64,000 nucleotides of DNA. Source: Staphylococcus sp. 17KM0847. Lineage in GTDB: Bacteria > Bacillota > Bacilli > Staphylococcales > Staphylococcaceae. The notes under the pieces were generated by a model. That model had not been told where the DNA came from, did no database searches, and worked only from the letters and a program-made list of their open reading frames with translations. The position numbers were made by a program, and so were the translations under genes. The DNA is taken from assembly GCF_013463155.1 (NCBI RefSeq), contig NZ_CP040781.1, positions 744,001-808,000 of the forward strand. Direction: 5' to 3'. Every line of letters begins with the position of its first letter. Position 1 is the stretch's first letter. Of the stretch, positions 28,413-39,342 are shown piece after piece.

Positions 28413-29180
28413 ATGTTTAAGAAATTTAAGAAAAATCATCATCAATCACAAAGTGCTGACATAGGCGCATTAGACTTACAAAAAATTCCACAGCATATTG
28501 CAATCATTATGGATGGTAATGGACGTTGGGCAAAACAGCGAAAAATGCCGAGAGTCAAAGGGCATTATCAAGGAATGGAAACGATTAAGACGATTACTCG
28601 AGCAGCAAGTGATCTCAATGTAAAGTATTTGACACTTTATGCTTTTTCAACTGAAAATTGGTCTCGACCTCAAGAAGAAGTGAACTATATCATGGGATTA
28701 CCTGTTAACTTTTTAAATACTTTTTTACCAGAACTGATTGAAAAAAATGTCAAGGTTGAGACAATTGGCTTTATTGATGAACTCCCTCCAAAAACAATAC
28801 AAGCTATTGAAGAAGCAAAGTTAAAAACAGCAGATAACACAGGTTTGACGCTTATTTTTGCGATTAATTACGGTGGACGTGCAGAGATTATGAAAGGCAT
28901 TCAAAATATGATCAAGGCACATAAACATGCTTCAGATCGTGATATTGAACAGTTGACTGAACAACATTTTGCACAATACTTAATGACGTCAGATTTTCCT
29001 GATCCTGACCTTCTTATTCGCACATCGGGTGAACAACGTATTAGTAACTTTTTAATTTGGCAACTATCATATAGTGAATTTATTTTCAATGACAAGATGT
29101 GGCCAGATTTTGATGAAACAGAGTTAAAGGCATGTATAAAAACATATCAATCACGCCAAAGAAGGTTTGGAGGATTGTAG
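28413..29180 (+). CDS. uppS: Undecaprenyl diphosphate synthase
   Basis: cis-Prenyltransferase of 255 aa making the C55 lipid carrier for peptidoglycan and teichoic acid synthesis. Seen: HIAIIMDGNGRWAKQR with the catalytic D34, YLTLYAFSTENWSRP, and LIRTSGEQRISNFLIWQLSYSE. The ATG follows CGGAGGAA. It is the first gene of a run uppS-cdsA-dxr-rseP-proS with gaps under about 25 bases. Confidence 0.98.
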   Translation: MFKKFKKNHHQSQSADIGALDLQKIPQHIAIIMDGNGRWAKQRKMPRVKGHYQGMETIKTITRAASDLNVKYLTLYAFSTENWSRPQEEVNYIMGLPVNFLNTFLPELIEKNVKVETIGFIDELPPKTIQAIEEAKLKTADNTGLTLIFAINYGGRAEIMKGIQNMIKAHKHASDRDIEQLTEQHFAQYLMTSDFPDPDLLIRTSGEQRISNFLIWQLSYSEFIFNDKMWPDFDETELKACIKTYQSRQRRFGGL

Positions 29181-29193
29181 ATAGGAGTTTGAG

Positions 29194-29976
29194 ATGAAGG
29201 TAAGAACGATTACAACAATAATTGCACTTATAGTATTTTTGCCCATTTTATTAATGGGTGGTAAAGTATGGATGTCTTTTACGTTTATATTAGCACTCAT
29301 CGCATTAAAAGAATTGTTAAATATGAACCGTATTCGATTTATATCTTTTCCGGGTCTTGTGAGTGCACTAGGTTTGATTATCATTATGTTGCCTGAAGCG
29401 TTTGGGAGCTGGGTTCCCTTTTTACAACAAAAAGCACTGATTATTTTGAGTTTTATTATTTTAAGTTATACAGTTATGTCTAAAAACCGCTTTAGTTTTA
29501 TGGATTCTGCGTTTTGTTTGATGTCTGTTGCCTATGTTGGTATTGGTTTTATGTATTTTTATGAAACACGTGAAGCAGGATTACATTTTATTTTATTTGG
29601 TTTATTAATTGTTTGGTTAACGGACACAGGAGCATACATATTCGGAAGACAATTTGGTAAGCATAAATTGTGGCCAGTCATCAGTCCTAACAAAACAATA
29701 GAAGGTTTTATCGGTGGTTTATTATGCAGTTTGATTGTCCCACTTTCTTTTATGTTTTTTATACCATTCGATTATAGTATGATTTGGATTTTAGTTTTAA
29801 CTGTTGTTTTGAGTGCTTTTGGTCAACTAGGAGATTTAGTGGAGTCAGGCTTTAAACGTCATTTTGGTGTCAAAGACTCTGGACGCCTATTACCCGGTCA
29901 TGGTGGGATACTTGATCGCTTTGACAGTTTTATGTTTGTACTTCCACTCATGAATATTTTCCTAATTCAAATGTAA
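29194..29976 (+). CDS. cdsA: Phosphatidate cytidylyltransferase (CDP-diglyceride synthase)
   Basis: Integral membrane enzyme of 260 aa making CDP-diacylglycerol from phosphatidate and CTP, the precursor for PgsA (also in this window). It has about eight hydrophobic helices and the signature [20 protein letters not shown] near the C-terminus. It starts 13 bases after uppS. Confidence 0.97.
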   Translation: MKVRTITTIIALIVFLPILLMGGKVWMSFTFILALIALKELLNMNRIRFISFPGLVSALGLIIIMLPEAFGSWVPFLQQKALIILSFIILSYTVMSKNRFSFMDSAFCLMSVAYVGIGFMYFYETREAGLHFILFGLLIVWLTDTGAYIFGRQFGKHKLWPVISPNKTIEGFIGGLLCSLIVPLSFMFFIPFDYSMIWILVLTVVLSAFGQLGDLVESGFKRHFGVKDSGRLLPGHGGILDRFDSFMFVLPLMNIFLIQM

Positions 29977-29991
29977 AGAGAAGTGAATATA

Positions 29992-31122
29992 ATGAAAAAT
30001 ATAGCAATTTTAGGTGCTTCAGGTTCGATAGGTCAACAAGCTATTGATGTTATAGAGCGTCACCCTGAACATTTTCGATTAGTAGGGCTGTCCGTAGGTA
30101 AACGTGTGGATGAAGCGATTGACATTGCTACACGCTTACAGCCAGATATTATATCTGTACAATATGAAAAAGATATGGCACGATTTGCCCATTTAAATGT
30201 TAAAGTAGTTCATGGTCAGCAAGGCCTGCTTGATGTGGCAACATATGAAAAAAATGATCTTGTGTTAAATGCATTGCTTGGAAGCGTGGGTTTAGAGCCA
30301 ACGATGGCTGCTATTAGCCAAGGTATTAATATTGCATTAGCTAATAAAGAAACACTTGTTGTAGCAGGGGAGTTGGTCATGGCACATGCCAAAAAAAATG
30401 GTGTGACCATACTGCCCGTTGATTCGGAACATGCGGCTATCTTCCAATGCTTGAATGGAGAAGATATGAAACAAATCCAAAAAGTATGTATTACAGCAAG
30501 TGGTGGTTCGTTTAGAGATCTGACGCGAGAACAACTTCAATCGGTAACAGTAGAAGATGCCCTGAATCATCCGAACTGGTCAATGGGTCAAAAAATCACC
30601 ATTGATTCTGCTACCATGATGAATAAAGGGTTTGAAGTGATTGAAGCAAAATGGTTGTTCGACTTAGAAATTGAACAAATCGAAACTATTTTACATAAAG
30701 AAAGCATCATTCATTCTATGGTAGAATTTGTAGATACGAGTGTCATGGCACAATTAGGTACACCAGATATGCGTATGCCGATTCAATATGCTTTTACTTA
30801 TCCAGAGCGCATCGAGCATCGTGCACCATCACTCAATTTAGCAGAAGTTGCACAACTCAACTTTCAAAAAATGGATTTTGATCGTTATAAATGTTTACAG
30901 TATGCTTATGATGCATTGAAAATAGGGGGTACGATGCCAGTTGTACTTAATGCAGTCAATGAAGTTGCGGTTGCTAAATTTTTAAATAGAGAAATTCAAT
31001 TTTTAGATATTGAGCGATTAATCGAGCGTGAAATGAAGCAGCATAAGGTGATTCAACAACCGACACTCGAACAAATATTAGCGATTGATCATGAATATAA
31101 AACTAAGGAATATGAGGTGTAG
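29992..31122 (+). CDS. dxr: 1-deoxy-D-xylulose 5-phosphate reductoisomerase
   Basis: NADPH-dependent enzyme (376 aa from ATG 29992) of the non-mevalonate isoprenoid pathway. Motifs are [41 protein letters not shown] and [14 protein letters not shown] 29992 is preferred over GTG 29983 because of spacing from AAGAGAAG. Most staphylococci, including S. aureus, use the mevalonate pathway, so Dxr here is notable. A Dxr-like gene at this position is expected in Bacillus; the sequence itself is unambiguous. Confidence 0.95.
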   Translation: MKNIAILGASGSIGQQAIDVIERHPEHFRLVGLSVGKRVDEAIDIATRLQPDIISVQYEKDMARFAHLNVKVVHGQQGLLDVATYEKNDLVLNALLGSVGLEPTMAAISQGINIALANKETLVVAGELVMAHAKKNGVTILPVDSEHAAIFQCLNGEDMKQIQKVCITASGGSFRDLTREQLQSVTVEDALNHPNWSMGQKITIDSATMMNKGFEVIEAKWLFDLEIEQIETILHKESIIHSMVEFVDTSVMAQLGTPDMRMPIQYAFTYPERIEHRAPSLNLAEVAQLNFQKMDFDRYKCLQYAYDALKIGGTMPVVLNAVNEVAVAKFLNREIQFLDIERLIEREMKQHKVIQQPTLEQILAIDHEYKTKEYEV

Positions 31123-31128
31123 CGGTCT

Positions 31129-32409
31129 GTGTTAGTTACCATTATTGCATTTATGATTGTTTTTGGTTTACTCGTTTCAGTGCATGAATATGGACATATG
31201 TTTTTTGCCAAACGTGCAGGCATCATGTGTCCCGAATTCGCGATAGGTATGGGTCCAAAAATATTAAGCTTTCGTAAAAATGAAACGTTATATACAATAC
31301 GATTATTACCCGTAGGCGGTTATGTTCGTATGGCGGGAGATGGCTTAGAGGAGTCTCCTGTACAACCGGGTATGCATATTCGTATTAAGCTCAACAAACA
31401 AGATGAGATTACGCATGTCATACTTGATGATCAGCATAAATTTCAGCAAATTGAGGCGCTAGAAGTGAAGCAGCTTGATTTAGAGAATGAGATGTTTATC
31501 GAAGGGATTGCAGCATATGATGATACACGTCATCGCTATCCAATCGCACAAAAAGCTTTTTACGTTGAAAGTGGCAGCCTCATCCAAATTGCGCCTCGTC
31601 ATCGACAATTTGTACATAAGAAGCCGCTTCAAAAGTTTTTAACACTTTTTGCAGGACCTTTGTTCAACTTTGTTCTTGCTTTCGTATTATTACTGGGTCT
31701 TGCTTACTACAATGGTGCGCCAACACCAACGATTGATCAGATAGGAAAAGGAACACCTGCTGAAAAAATTGGTCTTCAAAAAGGAGATACAATTAGTGAA
31801 ATTAATGGTAAGACCATCCATCGTTTTACAGATGTTAGACGTGCATTGAAGGCGACAGCTGGACAAAAAACAGAAATTAAAGTCGAGCGAGAAGGAAAAA
31901 CATTAACTAAAACGTTTGCGCCACAAAAAATGGAGCAACAGCTATCTAAAAAGCAGAATTTGACAACGTATCAGCTTGGTTTTATACCGACGAAAGAACG
32001 CTCGATCATTGAGCCATTGTTATTTGCAGGAGAAGAAACGTATCGCTTGGGTAAAGTGATCTTTATTGCGGTTGTAAGTATGATTGGGAGTATTTTTACT
32101 GGAGATTTCAGTTTTGATATGTTGAATGGTCCGGTAGGTATTTATAAAAATGTAGATACCGTTGTCAAAACAGGTATTATTAATTTAATTACATGGACAG
32201 CAGCATTAAGTGTGAACCTCGGGATTATGAACTTACTTCCGATCCCAGCACTTGATGGTGGTCGTATTTTATTTGTTTTATACGAAGCAATCTTTAAAAA
32301 GCCAGCTAATAAAAAGGCGGAAACAGTTATTATTGCTGCAGGTGCAGTATTCGTATTAATCATTATGGTCTTAGTCACATGGAATGATATTCAGCGTTAT
32401 TTCTTATAA
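31129..32409 (+). CDS. rseP: Site-2 zinc metalloprotease RseP/RasP
   Basis: Intramembrane protease of 426 aa that clears cut anti-sigma factors and signal peptides. The zinc motif HEYGH is at 19-23 in the first helix. A PDZ-like domain is at about 195-270, and the second metal motif [12 protein letters not shown] is in a C-terminal helix. The start is GTG, supported by GAGGTG 9 bases upstream. It lies 6 bases after dxr. Confidence 0.96.
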   Translation: MLVTIIAFMIVFGLLVSVHEYGHMFFAKRAGIMCPEFAIGMGPKILSFRKNETLYTIRLLPVGGYVRMAGDGLEESPVQPGMHIRIKLNKQDEITHVILDDQHKFQQIEALEVKQLDLENEMFIEGIAAYDDTRHRYPIAQKAFYVESGSLIQIAPRHRQFVHKKPLQKFLTLFAGPLFNFVLAFVLLLGLAYYNGAPTPTIDQIGKGTPAEKIGLQKGDTISEINGKTIHRFTDVRRALKATAGQKTEIKVEREGKTLTKTFAPQKMEQQLSKKQNLTTYQLGFIPTKERSIIEPLLFAGEETYRLGKVIFIAVVSMIGSIFTGDFSFDMLNGPVGIYKNVDTVVKTGIINLITWTAALSVNLGIMNLLPIPALDGGRILFVLYEAIFKKPANKKAETVIIAAGAVFVLIIMVLVTWNDIQRYFL

Positions 32410-32432
32410 TTGAAAGGGAGGCATTGTTAAGT

Positions 32433-34136
32433 ATGAAACAATCCAAGGTATTTATACCTACATTACGTGAAGTGCCTGCAGAAGCAGAAGCATTAAGTCA
32501 TCAGCTCTTGTTGAAAGCAGGACTTATTAAACAAAATACAGCAGGGGTATATAGTTATTTGCCACTTGCAACACGAGTTATTCATAAAATATCAGACGTT
32601 ATTCGTGAAGAAATGGAAAGCATTGATGCAGTAGAAGTTGTTATGCCAGTCCTTCAACATGCAGAACTATGGCAGGAATCGGGACGTTGGGAGGCTTATG
32701 GTTCAGAGCTCATGCGTTTACGTGATCGCAACCAGCGTGAGTTTGCATTAGGACCTACACATGAAGAGGTCGTAACATCATTAGTACGTGATGAATTGCG
32801 TTCTTATAAACAGCTTCCACTTACATTGTTCCAAATTCAAACTAAATTTCGAGACGAAAAACGTCCACGCTTTGGACTGCTTAGAGGTAGAGAGTTCATT
32901 ATGAAAGATGCCTACTCATTTCATGCAGATGAAGCATCATTGATGAAAACATATCAAGATATGTATGATGCATATAATCGTATTTTTAAACGTGTCGGCT
33001 TAAATGTACGTCCAGTTGTGGCTGATTCAGGTGCAATTGGTGGAAGTCATACACATGAATTTCACGCTTTAAGTGAGATTGGCGAAGATACAATTGTATA
33101 CAGTGAGCAAAGTGATTATGCGGCAAATATTGAAAAGGCAGAAGTGGTATACATTCCTGCTCAGGGAGACAAAGAAGACATTCAACCGTTAGAAAAAATT
33201 GAAACGCCAAATGTCAAAACAGCTAAAGCATTAGCTGAATACTTAGGTCGACCACTGGATCAGACTACGAAATCAATGGTGCTTAAAATTGCAGGACAAT
33301 TTGTCATGATTTTAATTCGTGGACATCATGAAATGAATGATGTCAAACTTAAAGATTTCTTTAAAACAGATGATATTGTGATGGCAACGGATGATGAAAT
33401 ATTTAACTTATTGGGTGCAGCTCCCGGCTCTTTAGGACCTATAACAGATAAAGATATAAAAATTTATGCAGACAACGGTGTTCAAGATTTAACCAATATA
33501 CCTGTTGGGGCGAATGAAGAAGGTTATCATTATATCAATGCGAATATCGGTCGTGATTTTGAGGTGGAAGGTTACGGTGATTTTCGTTTTATTATAGAAG
33601 GTGAACCATTAGCAGATGGCTCAGGTCCAGCGAAGTTTGCTGAAGGTATCGAAGTCGGTCAAGTGTTCGTACTTGGTGAAAAATATTCTGAAGCAATGAA
33701 AGCGACGATTTTAAACAATCAAGGTCGTGAACAAAATCTAACAATGGGATGTTATGGTATAGGCGTATCACGAACATTAAGCGCCATTATCGAACAACAT
33801 CATGATGATCGCGGTATTATTTGGCCTAAATCTGTTGCACCTTATGACATCCATATTATTACTGTAAATCCTAAGAAAGAAGCACAACAGCAATTGTCGG
33901 ATTCATTATATACATCACTTAAAAAGCAATATGATGTATTATATGATGAGCGTAACGAGCGTGCAGGTGTGAAGTTTAATGATGCAGATCTCATTGGCTT
34001 ACCGATTCGTGTTGTGATTGGGAAAAGGGCTGAAGAAGGCATCGTAGAAGTGAAACGTCGTGATACAGGCGAGAGTGAAGAAGTGGCTGTTGATGTATTA
34101 GCATCTTATATTGATACATTATATGAGCAACTTTAA
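32433..34136 (+). CDS. proS: Prolyl-tRNA synthetase (bacterial type)
   Basis: Class II aminoacyl-tRNA synthetase of 567 aa. Motif 1 is near residues 45-70, motif 2 is [17 protein letters not shown], and motif 3 is [13 protein letters not shown]. The INS editing domain occupies about 225-400, typical of the bacterial form, and an anticodon-binding domain ends the protein. ATG 32433 is chosen because TTG 32424 is only 2 bases from GGGAGG. It is the last gene of the uppS operon. Confidence 0.97.
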   Translation: MKQSKVFIPTLREVPAEAEALSHQLLLKAGLIKQNTAGVYSYLPLATRVIHKISDVIREEMESIDAVEVVMPVLQHAELWQESGRWEAYGSELMRLRDRNQREFALGPTHEEVVTSLVRDELRSYKQLPLTLFQIQTKFRDEKRPRFGLLRGREFIMKDAYSFHADEASLMKTYQDMYDAYNRIFKRVGLNVRPVVADSGAIGGSHTHEFHALSEIGEDTIVYSEQSDYAANIEKAEVVYIPAQGDKEDIQPLEKIETPNVKTAKALAEYLGRPLDQTTKSMVLKIAGQFVMILIRGHHEMNDVKLKDFFKTDDIVMATDDEIFNLLGAAPGSLGPITDKDIKIYADNGVQDLTNIPVGANEEGYHYINANIGRDFEVEGYGDFRFIIEGEPLADGSGPAKFAEGIEVGQVFVLGEKYSEAMKATILNNQGREQNLTMGCYGIGVSRTLSAIIEQHHDDRGIIWPKSVAPYDIHIITVNPKKEAQQQLSDSLYTSLKKQYDVLYDERNERAGVKFNDADLIGLPIRVVIGKRAEEGIVEVKRRDTGESEEVAVDVLASYIDTLYEQL

Positions 34137-34417
34137 TCGTAGCAGGGTAGAAAGATGATTTTACAGAAAAGCTTTCATAATCTCGTACAGCAGAGGTGGC
34201 TTAAAGTGAAAATCTTGTTGAAATGCATTTTCACTTTAGACATCTACTGTCATTTACAAATGGTTATCATACAATAATGACTAGGGTCATCTCGATTTAT
34301 GATTTTAAATAAGAAGGCTGGGAACAAGATGTGATCCCAGCCTATTCGTATCTTTAGCATGAGCAAAAGAGATAATGGTAGAAGTTACGATTTTTAGAGT
34401 AGAAGGTGGATTGAAAC
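34137..34417 (+). other. proS-polC intergenic region with two hairpins
   Basis: A 281-base gap holding two clear inverted repeats: TAAAGTGAAAAT/ATTTTCACTTTA (34202-34238, 12 perfect pairs, no T-run) and AGGCTGGGA/TCCCAGCCT (34313-34343, terminator-like but followed by ATTCG). No convincing promoter hexamer pair was found for polC. Confidence 0.65.
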
Positions 34418-37400
34418 ATGAGCTTACAAAACCAAGAAAAGTTTCAAATTCTTCTTAAACAATTGAATATGCAAGAACACTTAGATCAAGACATTATTGA
34501 AAAAAGTGAATTAACACGTGTCGACGTATCGGAGCATTCACGGGCATGGACATTTCATATTACACTTCCATATTTAATGCGTTATGAAGATTATGTGGTA
34601 TTTACACATGCGATGAAAGAAACGTTTCAACATATTGCCTCAGTAGACTGGCGGATCAGTGTTCAATCAGCAGCAAATCAAGATGAACAACTCCTCAAGT
34701 ATTTTGGGGATTGTATCGATCAAACAGCATTGTCACCTAAGGTAAAAGGACAACTCCGTCAAAAACGTATCATTATTTCAGGTCATATTGTCAAAGTGAT
34801 GGTACAAAATGATATTGAGCGTAATCATTTTGATAAAGTATGCAATGGAAGCCTTGTACGTGCGATACAGCGCTGTGGTTTTCAAATAGATAAAGTTGTT
34901 TTTGAAACAGATACGACGGGACAAGAAGATGAACTTGCCTCCCTTGAAGCACATATACAACAAGAAGATGAACAAAGTGCAAGAGAAGCAACTGAAAAAA
35001 TTGAAAAGATGAAAGAACAGAGAGCGCAACAAGAAGAGCAAGGTATCACGGTCGATAAGTGTCAAATAGGAAAGCCCATACATATTGAAAATATACGTCC
35101 TATTTCAGAGATTATTGAAGAAGAATTTAAAGTTGCAATTGAAGGCGTTATTTTTGACATCAATTTAAAAGAATTAAAAAGTGGACGCCATATTGTTGAA
35201 TTGAAAGTAACAGATTATACGGATTCTCTCGTTTTAAAAATGTTTACACGTAAAAATAAAGATGACTTAGAACATTTCAAAGCGTTATCAGAAGGTCAAT
35301 GGATTCGTGCACAGGGGCGTATAGAAGAAGATATGTATATTCGAGATCTTGTAATGATGATGTCGGATATTGAAGCAGTTAAGCATACGCCTAAACAAGA
35401 TAAAGCGGATGAAAAACGTGTAGAGTTTCACCTTCATACTGCAATGAGTCAAATGGATGGTGTGACGCATATTGCTGACTATGTTGCACAAGCTAAGAAG
35501 TGGGGACATGAAGCTATTGCTGTCACTGATCATAATGTTGTACAAGCATATCCAGATGCGTATGCAGCGGCACAAAAGCATGGTATTAAAATGATATATG
35601 GCATGGAAGGAATGCTTGTAGATGATGGTGTTCCAATTGCATATAAACCGACTGATGTGATGTTAGCAGATGCAACATACGTTGTCTTTGATGTTGAGAC
35701 AACAGGCTTATCGAATCAATATGATAAAATTATTGAACTTGCGGCAGTCAAAGTAAAAGATGGAGAGATTATTGATAAATTTGAACGTTTTAGCAATCCT
35801 CATGAAAAATTATCTGAAACCATTAAAAACCTGACACATATTCATGATGATATGTTGAAAGATGCACCAGAAATAGAAACCGTTTTGACAGAGTTTAAAA
35901 CATGGGTTGGTGATGCAATATTTGTTGCGCATAATGCTTCGTTTGATATGGGATTTATTGATACAGGTTATGAGCGTCTTGGATTCGGTCCATCAACGAA
36001 TGGCGTTATAGATACGCTTGAGTTGTCACGAACGATTAATACAAGCTATGGGAAACATGGTTTGAACTTCTTGGCTAAAAAATATGGTGTTGAACTGACA
36101 CAGCACCATAGGGCGATCTATGATACGGAAGCAACTGCATATATTTTTGTGAAGATGTTAGCACAACTTAAAGCGCTAGAAGTTTACAATCATCAAGACA
36201 TTAATCAAAAGCTTTCGAATGAAGATGCATATAAACGTGCACGTCCACAACATGTGACATTAATTGTTCAAAATCAAGTGGGTCTTAAAAACTTATTTAA
36301 GATTGTCAGCCAATCCTTAGTTAAATATTTTTATCGCACACCTAGAATTCCACGTTCCGTATTGGATGAATATCGTGAAGGGATATTAGTGGGTACAGCT
36401 TGTGATGAGGGAGAAGTATTTACAGCAGTGATGCAACGTGATCAATCAGAAGTTGAGAAAATTGCAAAATACTATGATTATATTGAAATTCAGCCACCTG
36501 CGCTATATCAAGATTTGTTAGATCGTGAATTAATTCGAGATAATGAAACACTTGTAGAAATTTATGAACGTATACTACAAGTCGGTCAAACTAACAATAT
36601 CCCTGTGATAGCAACAGGCAATGTTCATTATTTACACGAACATGATGGCATTGCACGTAAAATTTTAATCGCATCACAACCGGGTAATCCACTGAATCGT
36701 TCGACATTGCCAGAAGCGCACTTTAGAACAACAGATGAGATGTTAGATGCATTTCATTTTTTAGGAGAAGCGCGAGCAAAAGAAGTTGTTGTGACTAATA
36801 CACGTGCTTTAGCAGAGCGTATTGAAGAAGTCGTACCGATTAAAGATAAATTATATACACCTAATATGGAAGGTGCGAATGAAGAAATTCGTGAAATGAG
36901 CTATAATAATGCAAAACAATTATATGGAGAAGACTTGCCACAAATTGTTATTGATCGCCTTGAAAAAGAGCTGGACAGCATTATTGGAAACGGCTTTGCG
37001 GTCATTTATTTGATTTCGCAACGACTTGTAAAAAAATCATTAGAAGATGGTTATTTAGTAGGTTCACGAGGATCAGTCGGCTCAAGTTTTGTAGCAACAA
37101 TGACTGAAATTACTGAAGTGAACCCGCTTCCGCCGCATTATATTTGTCCGAAATGTAAAAAGAGTGAGTTTTTCAATGATGGATCAGTCGGTTCAGGATT
37201 TGACTTACCAGATAAAATATGTGAATGCGGTACGGAATTTATTAAAGAAGGTCAAGATATTCCATTTGAAACATTTTTAGGATTCAAAGGAGATAAAGTT
37301 CCTGATATTGATTTAAACTTTAGTGGAGAATATCAACCTCATGCACATAACTATACAAAAGTGCTATTTGGTGAAGACTATGTTTATCGTGCTGGAACAA

Positions 37401-38728
37401 TTGGTACAGTCGCTGAAAAAACTGCATTTGGTTTTGTTAAAGGTTATTTAAATGATCAAGGCATCCACAAACGAGGTGCTGAAGTGGATCGCCTTGTTAA
37501 GGGATGCACAGGTGTTAAACGAACAACGGGACAACACCCTGGTGGTATTATCGTTGTCCCAGATTATATGGATATTTATGATTTTACACCGATTCAATAT
37601 CCGGCAGATGCGCAGAATTCAGCATGGATGACGACGCATTTTGACTTCCATTCGATTCATGATAATGTATTGAAGCTAGATATACTCGGTCACGATGATC
37701 CAACGATGATTCGCATGCTGCAAGATTTGTCAGGGATTGATCCCAAAACGATTCCAGTTGATGATAAAGAAACGATGGGGATTTTCAGCTCACCTGAGAC
37801 ACTGGGTGTAACCGAAGATGAAATATTGGCAAAAACAGGAACATTTGGCGTGCCAGAGTTTGGTACAGGTTTTGTACGTCAAATGTTAGAAGATACAAAG
37901 CCAACTACTTTTTCAGAGTTAGTCCAAATTTCAGGGCTTTCGCATGGAACAGATGTATGGTTAGGTAACGCTCAAGACTTAGTGCGTAGTGGAACATGTA
38001 CACTATCCAGCTGTATCGGTTGTCGTGATGATATTATGGTGTATTTAATGTATGCCGGACTAGAGCCATCACTCGCCTTTAAAATTATGGAATCAGTGCG
38101 TAAAGGTAAAGGTTTATCTGATGAATGGGAAGATGTTATGCGTGAAAACAATGTACCAGAATGGTATTTAGATTCATGTAAAAAGATTAAATATATGTTC
38201 CCGAAAGCCCATGCTGCGGCTTACGTATTAATGGCTGTTCGCATTGCTTATTTCAAAGTACATCATCCGCTCTATTACTATGCGAGCTATTTTACTGTTC
38301 GAGCATCAGACTTTGATTTATTGACAATGGTTAAAGATAAAGACAGTATAAGAAATACAGTAAAAGATATGTATGCACGTTATATGGACTTAGGTAAAAA
38401 GGAAAAAGATGTACTAACAGTGTTAGAGATTATGAACGAAATGGCACATCGTGGATTTAAGATGCAGCCTGTTCATCTTGAAAAGAGTAAGGCATTTGAG
38501 TTCATTATTGAAGGAGATACATTGATTCCACCATTTATTGCAGTACCGGGGCTAGGTGAAAACGTTGCACAACGCATTGTAGAAGCACGTGAAGAAGGTC
38601 CCTTTTTATCCAAAGAAGATTTAAACAAAAAAGCGGGTGTATCAGCGAAGGTCATCGAGTATTTAGATGATTTAGGTTCGTTACCCGATATGCCAGATAA
38701 AGCACAGCTTTCTATTTTTGATATGTAA
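34418..38728 (+). CDS. polC: DNA polymerase III alpha subunit, Gram-positive PolC type
   Basis: Main replicative polymerase with built-in proofreading, 1436 aa. It has an N-terminal domain and OB fold (1-330), then a PHP domain (HLHTAMSQMDG) into which the DnaQ-like exonuclease is inserted (VFDVETTG, D425/E427). A four-cysteine zinc motif follows (CPKCKK...CECG, near 910-940). The polymerase core carries PDIDLNFSGE (near 962), and a C-terminal HhH region follows. The ATG comes after AAGGTGG. It is a single-gene unit. Confidence 0.98.
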   Translation: MSLQNQEKFQILLKQLNMQEHLDQDIIEKSELTRVDVSEHSRAWTFHITLPYLMRYEDYVVFTHAMKETFQHIASVDWRISVQSAANQDEQLLKYFGDCIDQTALSPKVKGQLRQKRIIISGHIVKVMVQNDIERNHFDKVCNGSLVRAIQRCGFQIDKVVFETDTTGQEDELASLEAHIQQEDEQSAREATEKIEKMKEQRAQQEEQGITVDKCQIGKPIHIENIRPISEIIEEEFKVAIEGVIFDINLKELKSGRHIVELKVTDYTDSLVLKMFTRKNKDDLEHFKALSEGQWIRAQGRIEEDMYIRDLVMMMSDIEAVKHTPKQDKADEKRVEFHLHTAMSQMDGVTHIADYVAQAKKWGHEAIAVTDHNVVQAYPDAYAAAQKHGIKMIYGMEGMLVDDGVPIAYKPTDVMLADATYVVFDVETTGLSNQYDKIIELAAVKVKDGEIIDKFERFSNPHEKLSETIKNLTHIHDDMLKDAPEIETVLTEFKTWVGDAIFVAHNASFDMGFIDTGYERLGFGPSTNGVIDTLELSRTINTSYGKHGLNFLAKKYGVELTQHHRAIYDTEATAYIFVKMLAQLKALEVYNHQDINQKLSNEDAYKRARPQHVTLIVQNQVGLKNLFKIVSQSLVKYFYRTPRIPRSVLDEYREGILVGTACDEGEVFTAVMQRDQSEVEKIAKYYDYIEIQPPALYQDLLDRELIRDNETLVEIYERILQVGQTNNIPVIATGNVHYLHEHDGIARKILIASQPGNPLNRSTLPEAHFRTTDEMLDAFHFLGEARAKEVVVTNTRALAERIEEVVPIKDKLYTPNMEGANEEIREMSYNNAKQLYGEDLPQIVIDRLEKELDSIIGNGFAVIYLISQRLVKKSLEDGYLVGSRGSVGSSFVATMTEITEVNPLPPHYICPKCKKSEFFNDGSVGSGFDLPDKICECGTEFIKEGQDIPFETFLGFKGDKVPDIDLNFSGEYQPHAHNYTKVLFGEDYVYRAGTIGTVAEKTAFGFVKGYLNDQGIHKRGAEVDRLVKGCTGVKRTTGQHPGGIIVVPDYMDIYDFTPIQYPADAQNSAWMTTHFDFHSIHDNVLKLDILGHDDPTMIRMLQDLSGIDPKTIPVDDKETMGIFSSPETLGVTEDEILAKTGTFGVPEFGTGFVRQMLEDTKPTTFSELVQISGLSHGTDVWLGNAQDLVRSGTCTLSSCIGCRDDIMVYLMYAGLEPSLAFKIMESVRKGKGLSDEWEDVMRENNVPEWYLDSCKKIKYMFPKAHAAAYVLMAVRIAYFKVHHPLYYYASYFTVRASDFDLLTMVKDKDSIRNTVKDMYARYMDLGKKEKDVLTVLEIMNEMAHRGFKMQPVHLEKSKAFEFIIEGDTLIPPFIAVPGLGENVAQRIVEAREEGPFLSKEDLNKKAGVSAKVIEYLDDLGSLPDMPDKAQLSIFDM

Positions 38729-38736
38729 CATTGCAT

Positions 38737-38765
38737 TTGTCGTAGTAGTACATATGTGATATAAT
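38737..38765 (+). promoter_or_regulatory. Promoter for rimP-nusA-infB operon
   Basis: TTGTCG (38737-38742), a 17-base spacer and TATAAT (38760-38765) with an extended TGN just before it. It starts 8 bases after the polC stop. Confidence 0.7.
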
Positions 38766-38792
38766 AATGGTGCTTATAAAAATGGACTCAAG

Positions 38793-38825
38793 CAGAAAGA
38801 GTGGGTGTTACCCGCTCTTTTCTGT
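38793..38825 (+). terminator. Leader hairpin / attenuator candidate ahead of rimP
   Basis: CAGAAAGAGTGGGT pairs with ACCCGCTCTTTTCTG around a 3-base loop and is followed by TTTG. It lies about 25 bases downstream of the expected start site, so it sits in the mRNA leader and could also end polC transcripts. Confidence 0.75.
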
Positions 38826-38852
38826 TTGTATGTTACTGATAAGGGGGCAAGT

Positions 38853-39320
38853 ATGAGTAAAGTTACAGAGCAAGTTGAAACATTGATACAACCTGTCCTT
38901 GATGAATTAGGGTATGAACTCGTAGATGTAGAATTTGTAAAAGAAGGGCGCGATCACTATTTACGCATTTCAATTGATAAACCGGGTGGTGTAGATCTCA
39001 ATGATTGTACACGCGCATCTGAACACATTAGTGTGGTGATGGATGAGCATGATCCGATTGCACAAGCGTATTATTTAGATGTCGCTTCACCGGGTGCAGA
39101 ACGACCTATAAAAAAAGAAAAAGATTATCAACAAGCGATTGATAAGCCTGTATTTGTATCGTTGTATGCACCAATTGAAGGTGATAAGGAATGGTTAGGT
39201 ACATTGACATCTGTCACAGAGGAAACCATTGAAATGACCGTGAAAATTAAAGCAAAATCAAAAATAATTACAATACCGCGTGAGAAAATTGCAAAAGCGC
39301 GTCATGCAGTCATGCTTTGA
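38853..39320 (+). CDS. rimP: Ribosome maturation factor RimP
   Basis: 30S assembly factor of 155 aa. ATG 38853 follows AAGGGGG and gives MSKVTEQVETLIQPVLDELGYELVDVEFVKEG; the open frame upstream passes through the leader hairpin and is not used. It has the N-terminal alpha/beta domain and the C-terminal SH3-like barrel (DVASPGAERPIK...). First gene of rimP-nusA-rnpM-ylxQ-infB. Confidence 0.96.
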   Translation: MSKVTEQVETLIQPVLDELGYELVDVEFVKEGRDHYLRISIDKPGGVDLNDCTRASEHISVVMDEHDPIAQAYYLDVASPGAERPIKKEKDYQQAIDKPVFVSLYAPIEGDKEWLGTLTSVTEETIEMTVKIKAKSKIITIPREKIAKARHAVML

Positions 39321-39342
39321 TGCATTGTAAGGAGGAAGATTT

